The notes: generated by a model not told the origin, from the sequence alone. A stretch of 64,000 nucleotides of DNA from Macrocystis pyrifera (GCA_031763025.1 JASSKH010000021.1:9233358-9297357); one strand, 5' to 3'. Positions 22,457 through 35,522 are shown, counted from the stretch's first letter. A program made the numbers and translations.

Positions 22457-23400
22457 GTACCAAATGGTAGTTTTGTTCTGGGATAGTTCACTTTTCTCGT
22501 TTGGTCGCCGGTCTTTTCTCGTGTTTCCTGCTGCGGGGCCCACACGGGGGGCGGCGTGGACAGTACGGTTCAAGCGTTGGCTCGGCCGGGCTCCGTGGCA
22601 CATGCTCTAGGTGGTCAAAGTCGCGTAACCCAGCAAGCAACTCAGGGGATGGGGTCCCACTTCCGAAAAGCCATCTAGGGGCTTGAAAACCTACCCGCAT
22701 CTTTGTATTTTGAAATAAAACGATTGTATTTTTCTCGCGTCTTACTGCAACTGCAACAGCACGCAGCAGTGCTGCTCGAGCTCGTGCTGCTCGACCTGCA
22801 GCAGTAAAACAACCAACAGGCGTACGAGTGCTGCTCATGTCGAGTGCATCTCGGGGGTCGCTGGGTGTTGCTGCGCTGCTGCTGAGTGCTCGTGTGCTCG
22901 TGGCTGCTTGGCCATGTCGTGCTCGTGTTCGTTTCTTGCTCGTTGCGCTTGAGCAATCAAGTGCTCGTGGTCTTGTGTCTTTCTTCTTGCTGTGCAATAG
23001 GCTTGGAAACCTACTCATGCTCGTGCGCTCGAGTGGTGCTGGAGCAGTACGCAACAGTACAAGCACCGCAACAACAGGCCTACGAGTGCTTCTCGAGTGC
23101 TGCTGCTGCTGCTGAGTGCTCGTGTGCTCGTGACTGCTTGGCCACAAGACGTGAGAAAAGGCTGTATCGACCACGTACGTACATACCCGTTGGCATGTTT
23201 TTAGAGTCTCGATGCGATTCTCATCATTTATCGGATCTTTGCACGCACCACATATTGCGTTGCGTGTAATAGCCGAGTGTTCACTGACCTTTGAACAATG
23301 TGCCCGTGCCACACGGTTTTCTTATTATTATTCTACTCCTGTTGTTGCTGCCGCTAGTGCTAAACACAATCACGGTAAATCTGCTACCGTTGCTGGCACA
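22457..23400. repeat. CTG/CTC-rich dispersed repeat, copy A1
   Basis: About 0.94 kb from tgtaccaaatgg to the start of the satellite at 23404, matching 24421-25390 with moderate divergence. Shared landmarks are tacggttcaagcgttggctc, ctaggtggtcaaagtc and ggcttg(g/a)aaacctac. A 274-codon minus-strand frame covers it, but its Ser/Arg/Ala-rich content follows the CTG/CTC composition and the frame is not kept in the second copy. I do not call it a gene. Confidence 0.75.
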
Positions 23401-23403
23401 GCT

Positions 23404-24120
23404 GTATAGATCATAGAGATCACACGGATTCCACTCAGGTAGATCATGCGTATCTTGCAGATGATGCGGATCCTGCAGATCAATGACACCCACTGATAAA
23501 CATGTGCAGATCATGCAGATCGTACAGACCCTCTCTCGCTCAAGATGTACAGATCAGGAAGACCCGACAGATCCCATCCCGGTCGAAATGCACTGATTAT
23601 ACAGATCACACGTATTCCACTCAGATACACATCTATGATGAAAATTGTAACCACACAGATCTCCTTCAGGCTAAACATGTGTATGTCATTGACATCAACC
23701 AGATCCCACCTGGCACACAAGTGCAGATGATACGGAACGTAAATGTCTCCGCAGGCAAACTAGTTGGAGTGTGCAGACAACAGATACTTCAGATCATGCA
23801 GATAGATCCTCCACATCATGCACACATGCCATCCAGATCATCCCACTTGACACGCAAGTGCAATCATGAAGGTCAAGCAGATATCACAGCCTAAAAAGGG
23901 CGATACATCTACATTATGCAAATCCTGCAGATCCTACAGATTCTTCAGATCATGCAGACCCACCCACGCAAAGCTAGTCATCAGTTAATCACGGTACGTG
24001 TGTGTTCTATTAATGTGTGTAGTACGTACAGATCGTGGAGACTCCGCCCGGTAGATGTGTTCAGATCATCAAGGATCACACACATGTCGATGATTAATAT
24101 ACCACCAAGGCGATAAATAC
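23404..24120. repeat. cagatc-type satellite, block 1
   Basis: Degenerate repeats of cagatcatgcagatc / cagatcctacagatc words with a period near 12 bp. Most of 23460-24120 matches 27270-27950 in the same order, about 3.8 kb away. Confidence 0.8.
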
Positions 24121-24420
24121 CTGGATGATAGAAATCCCGTCAATTTCCTTATGAGTGCTACGCTTTCCTTTGAGCAATAAAGTAGCCCATGCCTCCTATT
24201 CGCCAAGACATGCGAGAGCATTAAACGACTAGACTACTACTCTTTGATTTGAACAATATTTCAGTACTACCGTAACCCATGACTCATTTCCTCCGAAATC
24301 ATTTTTACTCAAACCAGAGGTGCAAGGGTTCTACGTGCGTCTCCCTTTTCAACTTGTGACGCCCCCCGGATTTCATGTTTTATGCCACCCACATCCCGAA
24401 GGGGAACCGTGTGTTACTTT

Positions 24421-25092
24421 GTACCAAATGGATGTTTGTTCCGGAATAGTTCACTTTCTCGTTTGGCCGCGGGTCTTTTCTCGTGCCTACTGCTGCGGGG
24501 CCCGCAGGGGGGCGGCGAGGACAGTACGGTTCAAGCGTTGGCTCCGACCGGCCTCCCTGGCACATGATCTAGGTGGTCAAAGTCACGCGACCCAGCAAGC
24601 AACTCAGGGGATGGAGTCCCACTGACGACAGGCCATCTAGGGGCTTGGAAACCTACCCGAATCTTCGTATTTTTTGCGGCAAATATTTTGTTCTTCTCGC
24701 TTTTTGCTGCAACTGCAACAACTGTTACAGCACACAGCAGTGCTGCTCGTGCTCGTGCTGCTCGACCTGCAGCAGTTTAACAACAGCGACAACAGGCGTA
24801 CGAGTGCTGCTCGAGTCGTGTGTTGCTCGAGTGTCGCTGGGCAATGCTGCTCTGCAGCTCGTGTGCCCGTGGCTGCTTGGCCACGTCGTGCTCGTGTTCG
24901 TTTCGTGCTCGTTGCGCTTGAGCAATCAAGTGATCGTGGTCCCGTGTCTTTGATTTTTGCGGTGCAATAGGTTTGGAAACCTACTCAGGCTAGTGCGCTT
25001 CATACTCGAGCGGTATGTAGCAGTACAAGAACCGCAACAACAGACGTACGAGTACTGCTCGAATCGAGTGTTGCTCGAGTGCTACTGAGTGT

Positions 25093-25126
<34 letters not shown>

Positions 25127-25390
25127 GTGCTCGTGACTGCTTGGCCACAAGACGTGAAAAAAAGCTGCATCGACCATGTACGTACATACCCGGTGGCATG
25201 TTTTTAGGATCTCGGTGCGATTCTAATCATTTGTCGGATCTATGCGCCACGTATTGCGTGGCGTGTAATAGCCGAGTGTTCAGTGCCCCTTGTTAAAAGC
25301 CACGAGGTTTGTATATTATTCAGCTACTCCTGTTGTTGCTGCCGCTCCTGCTACACACAATCACGGTATAGATGGTATTGTTGCTGGCAC
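24421..25390. repeat. CTG/CTC-rich dispersed repeat, copy A2
   Basis: Second copy of the 22457-23400 sequence, in the same orientation and again followed by cagatc-type satellite after a few hundred bases. It contains a pure CTG run of about nine units at about 25097. Confidence 0.75.
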
Positions 25391-25699
25391 AGGTGACTTT
25401 TCTTGCTGCTATCCTTATTTTGTTTTTGCCCGTGTCACACGGTGGCTAATCTTGGTGCTCGTGCTGGTGACGCTGCTGCTGCACACCGTCACGGTTAAGC
25501 TACTGCTGTTGTTGCTGGCGCAGGTTGTTTTCCCTGCTGCTACTCTTAGTTTTTTTTGTGTCCGTGCGACTGATGTTTTTATCACACCCCGACTTTTTTG
25601 TGTACCAGTATACTTAGTAACGGGTGTTAATTGCGTTGCGCGTGTATAGGGTTGTTCATCAACTCATTTTCAAACTTGATTTGTTTTGACTTATTATTT

Positions 25700-27960
25700 G
25701 ATCTTCCCGACGAAACATGTGCAGTTCATGCAGATCATACAGATCACACCCGGCGAAGATGTACATATCACACAGAGCAAGACCCCACTCAGGTACACAC
25801 CTGCCAAATAGTACAGATCCTGCAGATCATACAGATCTTATAGATACTGCAGGTTATGCGAACCCATCGACATACATGTGCATATCATGCAGATCGCACA
25901 GACCCCATCCCGGTCAAGATGAACATATCATATAGATCACATATATTCCACTCAGGTAGATCACACAGATCCTGCAGATCACACATATGTACAGAACATA
26001 CAGATCAAGTTCTCACTAGGGTACACACGTGTGAATACCTACATCATACGGACCCCATCCCGGCTAAACATGATGTAAAAAATAATGAAATATCCAGATT
26101 TACGAATCCTGCAGAAAATACAGAAATCCTGCAAGTTTCCACTCAGGTACACACGTGTGAAATGTCTACCCCATCATACAGATCCACCGCGTAAATATGT
26201 ACAGACCACACACATCAGCATCGCCCTCAGGTTTGCACCTGCCAAATAATACAGATCCCGCAGATCATACAATTCCTGCAGGTCATGCAAATGCACCGAT
26301 AAGCATGTGCAGATCATGCAGATCATACAGACCCCGTCCCGGTCAGATTAACAGATCATACAGATCAACACAGATTCCACTCAGATAGATCGTGCAGATC
26401 CTGCAGAGCACACACGTGTACAGACCACACAAATCAAGTTCCTTTTCAGGTAATAACGAGTTAAATATCTTCCTCATACATACCCCATCTCGGCCAAACA
26501 TGATGTAAACAATTATGACGGATCCAGGTTTACAAATCCTGCAGATCATACAGAAATCCTGCAAGTTCCCACTAGAGTAAACACGTGTGAATACACATCA
26601 TACGGACCCCATCTCGGCTAAACATGATGTAAACAATTATGAAGTATCCAGATTTACATATCCTGCAGATCATACAATTCCTGCAGGTCATGCAAACCCA
26701 CAGATAAGCATGTGCAGATCATGTAGATCATATAGACCCCATCCCGGTCAAGATTAACAGATCATACAGATCAACACAGATTCCACTCAGATAGATCGTG
26801 CAGATCCTGCAGAGCACACATGTGTACAGACCACACAAATCAAGTTCCCTCTCGGGTAATATCGTGTGAAATACCTTCCTCATACAGACCCCATCTCGGC
26901 TAAACATGATGTAAACAAGTGTGAAGTATTCCGATTTTACATATCCCTCGGATCACAAAGAAATCCTGCAAGTTCCCACTCAGGTACACGAGTGTGAAAT
27001 GTCTACATCATAATGACCCTATCCCGGCTGAACATGCTGAAAGCAAGTGTAAAGGATCCAGATGAAATAGATTATCCAGATCATACAGAAATAGCGCAGA
27101 TCATACAGATCCTGCAGATCATCGAGATCCTCCAGATCATGCAGACGCACCGATAAAAGTATGCGTATCCTGCAGATCGTACATATCCTATCCCGGTGTA
27201 CAGATCATACAGATCACACGGATTCCACTCAGTTAGATCATACGGATCCTGCAGATTTTACAGATCTTGCACTTCAATGACACCCACTGATAAACCTGTG
27301 CAGATCATGCTGATCGTACAGACCCTCTCTCGCTCAAGATGTACAGTTAAGGCAGATCGGACATATCCCATCCCCGTCGAAACGCACTGATTGTACAGAT
27401 CACACAGATTCTATTCAGGTGCACATGTATGAAAATTGTAACCACACAGATCTCTTTCGGGCTAAACATGTGCATGTCATTGAAATCAACCAGATCCCAC
27501 CTGGAACACAAGTGCAAATGATACGTAACGTACATGTCTCCCCAGGCAACCTAGTTGGAGTGTGCAGATAATAGACACTTCAGATCAAGCAGATAGATCC
27601 TCCATGTCATGTACACGTGTCATTCAGATCATCCCACTTGACACGCAAGTGCAATCATAAAATCAAGTACATATCACAGCTAAAATATTGTGATACATCT
27701 ACTTTATACAAGTACTGCAGATCCTGCAGATCCTTCAGATCGTGCAGATCCTTCAGATCGTGCAGACCCCCCCACGCAAAGCTATTCATCAGCTATTCAC
27801 GGTACATGTATGTTAGATCAACATGTGTAGTACATGCAGATCGTGCAGACTCCGCTCGGTAGAGGTTATCAGCTCATCAAGGATCACACATATTTCGATG
27901 ATACATATCCCACCCAGGCGATAAATACCTGGATGGTAGAAATCCAGGCATTCTACTATA
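25700..27960. repeat. cagatc-type satellite, block 2, with ~405-bp higher-order unit
   Basis: Same short words as block 1. A longer unit repeats at about 405 bp: atacaattcctgcaggtcatgcaaa occurs at 26267 and 26672 with the following 300 bases in common, and a more diverged unit precedes at about 25860. Recurrent phrases are gaccccatcccggtcaagat, gattccactcag and aaacatgatgtaaa. No reading frame is conserved. Confidence 0.85.
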
Positions 27961-28199
27961 GAAGTTCACGCTAAATTTTCTGAAGATCCTCACTTACGGA
28001 GCTCCGTACCTCACCCCAAAACTGACTTCAGCAAAAACAAAATTGCATCTCGATGAATAATCCCACGGCGCTAGCATACATAAACGTCATTTTTCGAAAC
28101 AAGATTAGCATTCGGACGATTTGTGGTAAAGGAACTTCGTCATTCAGAACACATTGTTGCAAAAATGTGCTACCTCTATCGTAGAACGCGTCAGAATAA

Positions 28200-29117
28200 C
28201 TGACGGAGTTCATGGCCTACTGCAATGCGGAGAGGAAGAACAAAGAGTCGACCGTGGCGGGGAAGCTGACGGCGGTGAGTTTTTACCACGAGCAGAGGGT
28301 GGCGTTGTCACTGCCTCTGCAGCAATTCAGGACCAAGCCGGTGACAAAGAGGATCAAGAGGGCCCACGTGGAGGCAGGGAACCAAACGCCGGAGAGGAGA
28401 CCGCTAACATGGGAGATGATCAAGGTGATGGAGGAGAACATAGGGGTGTGGGGTGTGGGGTGTGGAGGGGAAGATAGCGTGGATCGGCTTGGCAATGTCA
28501 TACCATCTGTTGCTGAGGGCATCGGAATTGTTTGCAAAGGAGGGGCCGGGGTGCAGCAGGTTTACTGCTTGAGGAGGGGGGGAATTCCCGTTTTCGAGAG
28601 AGGCGTACAGGTGGGGCCGGAGAAGCGGGGGGTGGCGGACACGGTGAAGGTGCATTTCGAAGGAAGAAAAGGGGACCAGGGAAGGAAAGGGGCGGTCATG
28701 GTAAGAACGCAAGGGAAAAAGGGGGGAGGGCTGGGGAGGAATGTGGTGGAGTGTTGCTGGAGCTGTCCGACACTACCGGACAATAATCCTTGGAGGAAAG
28801 AGCGCGCCGCTGATGGTCTAGGGGAGCAGCAGGAGTTGGAAGGTTTGGGCGAGAGGACAGGCAACGTAGTGTCTAAGGAGCGGGCTTAAGAGGGTAGTTG
28901 ATAAATGGCGATCGCAAGAGAGGGGGGCATGATACAGAATGAGTTCGCGCTGCACCCTGGGAGGATGGTTGGAGCGACGAGGTTAGCGGAGATGGGAGCC
29001 CCACCGTGGGTGCCTCAGAGGGAGGGAAGGTGGGCGTCGCAGTCATTGAGCGGATACGTGAGGTCGAATATGGAAGATCCTCTGTGGGGCTCCAGAGTGC
29101 TAGTGGGTAGCACGTGA
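28200..29117 (+). pseudogene. Second tyrosine recombinase (DIRS/Crypton-like), broken
   Basis: Starts LTEFMAYCNAERKNKESTVA, an N-terminal SAM-like domain, with LPLQQFRTKPVTKRIKRAHV and RRPLTWEMIKVMEENIGVWG following. A frameshift near 28450 moves to AWIGLAMSYHLLLRASELFA, which holds the first catalytic Arg. Further shifts lead to EFALHPGRMVGATRLAEMGA (H-x-x-R, His about 28953) and REGRWASQSLSGYVRSNMED (Tyr about 29056). It differs clearly from the recombinase at 19-20 kb, so it is another family. No RT or RNase H was found nearby. It may be a fragment of a DIRS element or a recombinase-only Crypton. It borders the cagatc satellite. Confidence 0.75.
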
Positions 29118-29119
29118 TA

Positions 29120-30712
29120 GACGAGCAGGCAGCCGGGGCATGGGACCAGATGGGGAGTGTAGGGGGAGGGCGAGCAGCGGCAATTGGACGAGGAGAATCC
29201 GTCACAGTTCCACCGACCTCCCCCGTGGGCGACAGGGGCTACTAATGAACATGCATGTTTCGTGAAGAGTAGACCAAACGAGTCTGGCGTTCACCCACAC
29301 CATGTTTATTGACTCAAGAACACATACCGTACTCAGAAAGACCGATGCGAGATTTATTCCTGTCAAGGATTGAAAGGATTATGTACGAAAAGCGTCCTGG
29401 CGCCTGCATGAAAGTGCGACCCTGAACTGGTCCAAAATACGTCTTTGGAAGACTATTCCTTTAGTGCCTTTATACCTGTACATATTTCAATAACGAACGA
29501 CGCAAACTAGACCCAAAATGTGGGTTACACACCATGATTGCGCTTGGTGCGGTACAATACCACTGGCCAGGTGAAATGGAACACTTGCAATTAAGCGCCT
29601 CTTTCAGCGTATCAACTTATACCGTAGGCTATACGTATGTGCGTAGATAAGAGCTACCTGCTATGGCGTGTTATGTGGCTCCAATAATTTCTATTTCATC
29701 ACTTATTTCGGGCATCCGAGTGTCTCCTAGATACTACCAAATGCAAATAAATGTAGGTACGTACGCACAACTACTTTGTAACTTACCGTCAACTTCTCTG
29801 GCAAAATCATCGTTATCAAGCTACACACATACAAATAGATAGCTAGGCTCTTTTTATATTCGGTAGGAGTCACACGCATTGCCAATCGAGTCCGTAAATA
29901 CTACGCTGATCGCTGGTCTGGTGTCTCCTCGCCAGTCGAACGATCCCCATGGTGCACTTCCTTTCGAGGAACATAGCGCCTTCCAATACCATTGGGACTA
30001 ATTTGCATCAAATGAAATCGATGGCATAGATAGATGGATTATTCCAGAAAGGTACCTTGTTTGGTTCACATAATTGTATACTTCTTTCAAAAGAGTTGGG
30101 TCTGGTCGACGATGAAGAAGTGATCCGAGTATAAAAAAAAGTAAGTGACGACTTTTTTTGACAATCCGTGACGACCAGAAAGAGACAAAATATGCCGCAG
30201 GTACCAAGATAGCTCCTGTACCAGTACATGTCACCGATGTATGGGACTATCCCGAATACCTCGCCGAATGCATTCGGCTACTGGGTGTTCCGATTATATC
30301 AACTTTCAGTAAGCAAGATTTACACCGGATACGATTTTGAGGTGGAGTATCGAGAATACCCCCTTTTTGTACATCACATGCAAAATCGTCCAACCACTGC
30401 GTCTCAACACTAACATTAAACGTGTCGTTACTGCTGTCGTCTCAATTATGAATAACTTACTATCGACTGTTGTGACACTCTCACAGCGCCTCCAGTTATA
30501 ATAGTAGTACACACCTGACGGCCTGGCCCGAGAAATAACTATTAATAGGAAACGTCCTTACTTACATTAGCAATAGCCCCGCCAACTTGATGTCTAGTAA
30601 TTAGCACACCACACCACAAGCACACACAGATCAAATGATAGCTGATCCACCATTACTCGGGTGGGTGTATCAGACACGTACCTTACGTACGTACCTTACT
30701 ATATTAGTGTAC
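29120..30712. other. No supported gene
   Basis: About 1.6 kb, AT-richer than its surroundings, with short frames only. I see no motif, repeat or RNA gene. Confidence 0.5.
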
Positions 30713-30714
30713 TA

Positions 30715-30819
30715 TTACGGAGGGCCTTAGTAGATAGGACCCAATATTGTTAGTAAAAATAGGGAATATATAAGTTTTTTGTCTGTGCCGCATGTCCTAT
30801 TTACTATGTTCCCTCGTAA
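30715..30819. mobile_element. 105-bp TA-flanked MITE, copy 2
   Basis: Starts TTACGGAGGGCCTTAGTAGA and ends TTACTATGTTCCCTCGTAA. TA on both sides, same length and core (gttagtaaaaatagg) as the copy at 5265. More diverged ends. Confidence 0.7.
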
Positions 30820-31911
30820 TATTAATAATAGTATCAGTATTAGTATGCATAACTGCGTCACAAAAGCAAAAAAAGGGCGCATCGACTTGGTGTTGTGTAA
30901 TATTCACATTTCAGCGTTATTTCTACCCGTCGACATCCAGCACAACTATCAAATTGTCTCTGTTGAGTATTCGATCCTAGATAGATAGAAGCACTACTAC
31001 TGTCGTCGCAAACGCGCGGGAACATTAATACCATATTGTACAATGTGTTGCAGTTGACACTAAAACCACTTTGTGTCGCCGTAAACGCAGTAAACGCCAT
31101 AGACGATGCAGCGTCATGTCACCGTACAAAATACAACAGGCGAGACATACGCATTATACCAGGTGGTGGAGGAAAACCGTCTTCGAAAAACAAAAGTGCC
31201 CACTCCAGCCAGATGTGGCAGACTATGTGGACTATACAAATACTAAAACGACACGTGTAAACAGAGGAAATCTTCAAAGCCAAATAAAGATACGAACAGA
31301 AGAACCATAGAGCACAACAGCCTCGAAGAAACCTAACACTCCAGGCTAGCGCAGGGTTGGTGGTAGGAGTAGTACTGACAGGCTCGACCTACCCCTTTAG
31401 TCGGCACGATACTTTCCTTGGTGTCCTGTCTGCCGTCTCCGCACTACGTTTACCAACCGTTTCTCTACCCTGGAGACGAATGCCAGGTTATAAGTTACAC
31501 ATTTTGTAGGACTGTGTATATATTTTCAAGGCAGTACTGGATTGCAAGAAACAGCGCTCGAAGCAGCGTACAAAAAAAAAACATGATCGGCACATCAGTG
31601 CGTCGCCCTCGCTCAACAACATCCAACCCACCAGACACAAAATTAACCCCCAAACAACCACACAGTTAAAATCCTTCGGTGAAGCGGGCCAGAGTAGCAG
31701 CACGTTACAGCAGTAGTGCAGAGGGTTCAACCGTGCTCTGAATATAGGATTATTAGCACTGAAGTGCGCAGGCAGGTAGGTTTGACTTACAAACGTCTGC
31801 TCCTACTTCAACGATAAAAACGACTACGTGGGTACTACAGGCGGGTATAATACCCCATCAACAATCCATTTACTATCAACAGCCCGTAGTCTCCGAAGCT
31901 TGATGTGTCTA

Positions 31912-32015
31912 TTACATGAGTCCATAGTGAATAGCACCTATTGTATACATAAAAACCTGTATATTCACATTTTTTATTAACAATATTTGGTCATATTTAC
32001 TATGGTCCCCCGTAA
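31912..32015. mobile_element. 104-bp TA-flanked MITE, copy 3 (inverted)
   Basis: Starts TTACATGAGTCCATAGTGAA and ends ACTATGGTCCCCCGTAA, flanked by TA. The asymmetric core reads in the opposite orientation to copies 1 and 2. Confidence 0.7.
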
Positions 32016-32017
32016 TA

Positions 32018-33130
32018 GGTAGCGCTTTACGCTCAACCGTGAGGTCAATACATGACATACATGTGCATGTCACTCCACCCCCCCATCAGGAAATTGATTG
32101 AGGCAGAGGCACAAACGTCAACCTTCAAACCCTGTGTGTCCGGTAGTTCGTTTGCGGCCAGAACCAAAACAAATTCGTACAATACCACAGACCCTCGTCT
32201 CATTTGACGAACAAGTACCAGGTATACGATGGGTTAGCTACAATACTATCGCGTCGCGCTATCTTATTCAAGTAAAAGATACGTACGAGCAATATCATAG
32301 TTGTACTCCCACGCACCGTAAGTACGCGTAGGACTCTGGGGTGGTACATCGTAGATGTATTACGGCTAGTACTATGGTTTGTGTGTGTTGACGTCACACC
32401 AGAAGACCGTTATTTCGACTCAACTACACCAGTACGCCTATTAATAGTGTCCGTCCTGATTATTTACCCTAGGGAAACAGTACTCGTAGTTGCATCGTCA
32501 CGAACTGCTTAGCAGATAAAAAAACAAAACTCACATACTAGTGGGTAATGCAAGTGAAATGCAAGGGTAACGGATAGGAGTACACAACAACCCACGCCAG
32601 ACCAACCAATTACAACCGTGGCAGAATTAAAAGAAAACAACATTGAGTCGCAGCACAGGTGACGCCATCCGAACAGAAAGGCTTCGCAAACAATCGCACC
32701 CCCCGTACACACGCAAGGTGAAACAATATCTGCTGAACGCGCGAAACAACACGAAGAAAATCTAAGTGGAAAGAGAAGGTAGTGAAGCAAATATGTAGTC
32801 GAGGGGAAGAGCAAGAGATCAGAGAAGATGTCTAATTGTACTCAAGGCGAAACAGTCGAATGAATTCCCGTGTTGGCTTCTGAACCGCCTCGGGGACCTT
32901 GACGCATAATCTGTCGTGTCCTTCCTATCATCGTCAAGAGCGGTGTCAAGTGTCAGTACCGTCGCTGTCGTGCCCCCCCCCGCCCCCGCCCCCCCCCGAT
33001 TGAACATGCTGAGAAAGAAAGAAACAAACGAATTTACACGAATCAAAGACCAAGATAAATCGATACCTTGCCACCCGGCCTATCAATTTTTTTCTACATT
33101 CATAGTTGGCTGAACAGATACCGCTGTTAA
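32018..33130. other. No supported gene
   Basis: Nothing assignable. A C-rich run lies at about 32970-32998. Confidence 0.4.
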
Positions 33131-33440
33131 CCCCCTCCCCCCCCCCCTCCCGATCGCCGCTCTTGGCGTCCTAAACCCGCGTGAGTTGCCAACTCGTTTC
33201 TGTTCCGCTCCTGTACCACCTCATCATGAAATAGTCCGACGGTCAGACGACCCCCTGATTACACTTCCAGCTACTATTAGCCACCCTCATAACACCGTCC
33301 GAGCTCTGAAAAAGCACAGGACGGCTTTCCGTGGACCCTTCTGTGGCTTGAAAAACACAGACGTCGTTTGCTAGACACCTAACACAGTTTTGATCCTGTC
33401 CCCGGGTTTTCCCTACGAGTAAACATCGCTAACATCACCC
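33131..33440 (-). pseudogene. Decayed LINE 3' fragment
   Basis: Nucleotide match to 21500-21800 in the same orientation: a C-rich start, then cttggcgtcct, ccac..tcatgaaa.agtccg, ctttccgtggaccc and gtggcttg(g)aaaa. The reading frame is destroyed. An older copy of the same LINE end. Confidence 0.65.
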
Positions 33441-33566
33441 CACTTGAGTGTTGCCGCTGTCCGCTGGTTCTCCCTGTCGCTGTTTTTCGCCGGTGGCAGT
33501 CAGCTTACAATTATATATTGCTGACTTCGTATTGGTCGTGACCATTGTCACTTGACCGCCAATTGA

Positions 33567-34571
33567 CGGCGGCAGGACCAGACGTTCGGCGAGGGATACC
33601 GTGACAGGAATGCCATTGCTCTACTCAATGGCGCTCGAGGGAAAGATGGGGGCGGGAGCGGCATTGCTCTTAGGGCTACTGCCGATGGAGCATGTTTTTT
33701 TAACGCGGCATGTACCAGGCTCTTTGGAGGGGAGTATACCAACCCGAGTGACACCTGCAGACCTGCCCTCCCTTTGAGGCATGCTGTTATTCGCTACGGC
33801 GTGGTAGAGCTGGAGACGCTTGATGAAGGCAAGCAGTCAATGCTCAGGAAGTTGGACGCCTACGATACAAACGTGCAGGATATTGCGCAAGAACAGAGCA
33901 TGTACCTGGACTATGAGGACGACTGCGGTGAAGACATACTCATACTGACTGAGGACATTGCTCGAGTTTGCTTGGTGGGGGCACTTTTCAGTATCACGAA
34001 AGAGTACTCGGAGCGATCACAGTTTAGCCCTCCCCTCCTCGCGGATGATACTCGGGTGAACTTTAGGTGCTTCTGCCCAGGATTTAACTCCTGACACGCA
34101 GGAAAGGAAAAATCTGTTCACACCCTACAGTATATATGCTCGCTGAAATTAATAATCTCTTGCGCCCGTCCGGGGCGGTAGATAAACATAGACACGACTT
34201 GCCGCACCGCATGCACAACAGGTAAACCCTAATTATTTTCCACCGCAAGTAGTATTATCTTAGTTAGGGAAGAGGAATATGACGAAGCGGGTTCTCGATG
34301 GCCCGAGCTAACCGTCTCGCCGGATAGCGCCGAGGGCACTACTTCACCCTCGCACACCGTGCAGATGAGTATGTCCTACATGTTCCCTGGCGATTCCGAT
34401 CGGGTTCCTTTTGAACGTTCATGGGAATCTAGGGGCAACGTGGGTATGTAGCCGTGTTTCGATTCCGAGGGCAACGAACGGCCCGTGGTCTTTACAGTCA
34501 AGGAGCTGAGGCACGTTGTGACTATCTGCCAGGGCAGAAGACATGAGGTACGACCATATCTTTCACCGTAG
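33567..34571 (+). pseudogene. OTU-like cysteine protease domain ORF, interrupted
   Basis: From the codon after a TGA at 33564, 175 codons are open to 34094. Residues 36-50 read LRATADGACFFNAAC, with the D-G-x-C motif (Asp 40, Cys 43) of OTU deubiquitinase-like proteases. TRLFGGEY and LRHAVIRYGVVEL follow, matching the order of OTU helices after the catalytic Cys. I cannot point to the catalytic His. The same frame continues past TGA 34092, further stops near 34170 and at 34230, and TAG 34449 with sensible protein, for example FPGDSDRVPFERSWESRG and ERPVVFTVKELRHVVTICQG, to 34571. This is either a decayed ORF or exons with short introns. OTU domains occur in host genes and in several transposon families, and a transposon origin is plausible here. 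Confidence 0.5.
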
Positions 34572-35522
34572 TCTCACTTTCCCTTAACTAAAGCATGTCC
34601 ATTAACCAGGCCAGCTGTTACCCCTTGTAAGTCATAGATGCCATGGGTCGGAAATGAAAACACTACACGTAGTTATGACTTGTTGCTTCAGCTCATCTTA
34701 GTAACACGAAAATTCTCAGGGATATACCGTGAAAGAGAAGTAGAGTCGTCAAGGCACTCTGCGATGTAATGAATGGAATCGAGACTGCGCCACACAGCAT
34801 GATTCCCTTCCCAGCTCACAATCAGGGGTGCTAATTTCAAGCACAAAACCCAGCTAGCGCAATACAGCTAAGATGTGGTATGTAACGGTCATCGTTGTTG
34901 CGACCGACAGTCCGTAAGTCCGCGTTTGCTAGTGTCATGCACGCAACGGAACTAAATTTGACACTAACAGTAACTGCATAGTAGTCATGCCCCCAACTCA
35001 TGGTAGCGCTTGCGTGCTACGTCGCCGTCGTATCGAAGTTCCAGCATTAAAGGAACAACAGTAGTAGCATGTATTGTATTGTTATAATTAAGCATGCTTC
35101 TATCTGTGCTGCTTCTACGTATTACTGGTGGTGGTTTACATATAATAGTAACAGGATTGCATATAGCAGTCATGTCCCAATCCATGGTACCGTCTGGTTA
35201 TTTGGCCTCTCTAAGGTTGTCTGTATGTGTATGAGCGTTTGGTCAGCAGTAGTACTTGGCAGTAGTATAGTTATCAATAGTAGTCGTAGTAGTCGAAGTT
35301 GTACTACTGTGGTAGTAGGTTACCAGGCAGTATTTTGTAGAGTGTATGCTGCTTCTACCTGTACTACATCTGCCTAGTAGTGGTAGTGGTGTATGGTGAC
35401 GGTATATAGTAGTCCGCGAGCATGTAGTAGTGTATTATTGTTTATTGATCTCTAAAGGTATAGGCGCAGCTGGCACGGGAACGCGTGGCTGACTCCAGAC
35501 ATGTAACGGAACTCCTCTTTAT
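34572..35522. other. No supported gene
   Basis: Unassigned sequence. The 35060-35440 part is rich in TAGTAG/GTAGTA trinucleotides. Confidence 0.4.

Noticed and set aside
22488..23312. 274-codon minus-strand ORF
   Set aside because: Composition follows the CTG/CTC-rich repeat, and the frame is not kept in the second copy at 24.4-25.4 kb.
23404..27960. CRISPR-like array
   Set aside because: Repeats are short, degenerate and contiguous, with no unique spacers of constant length, and the context is eukaryotic.
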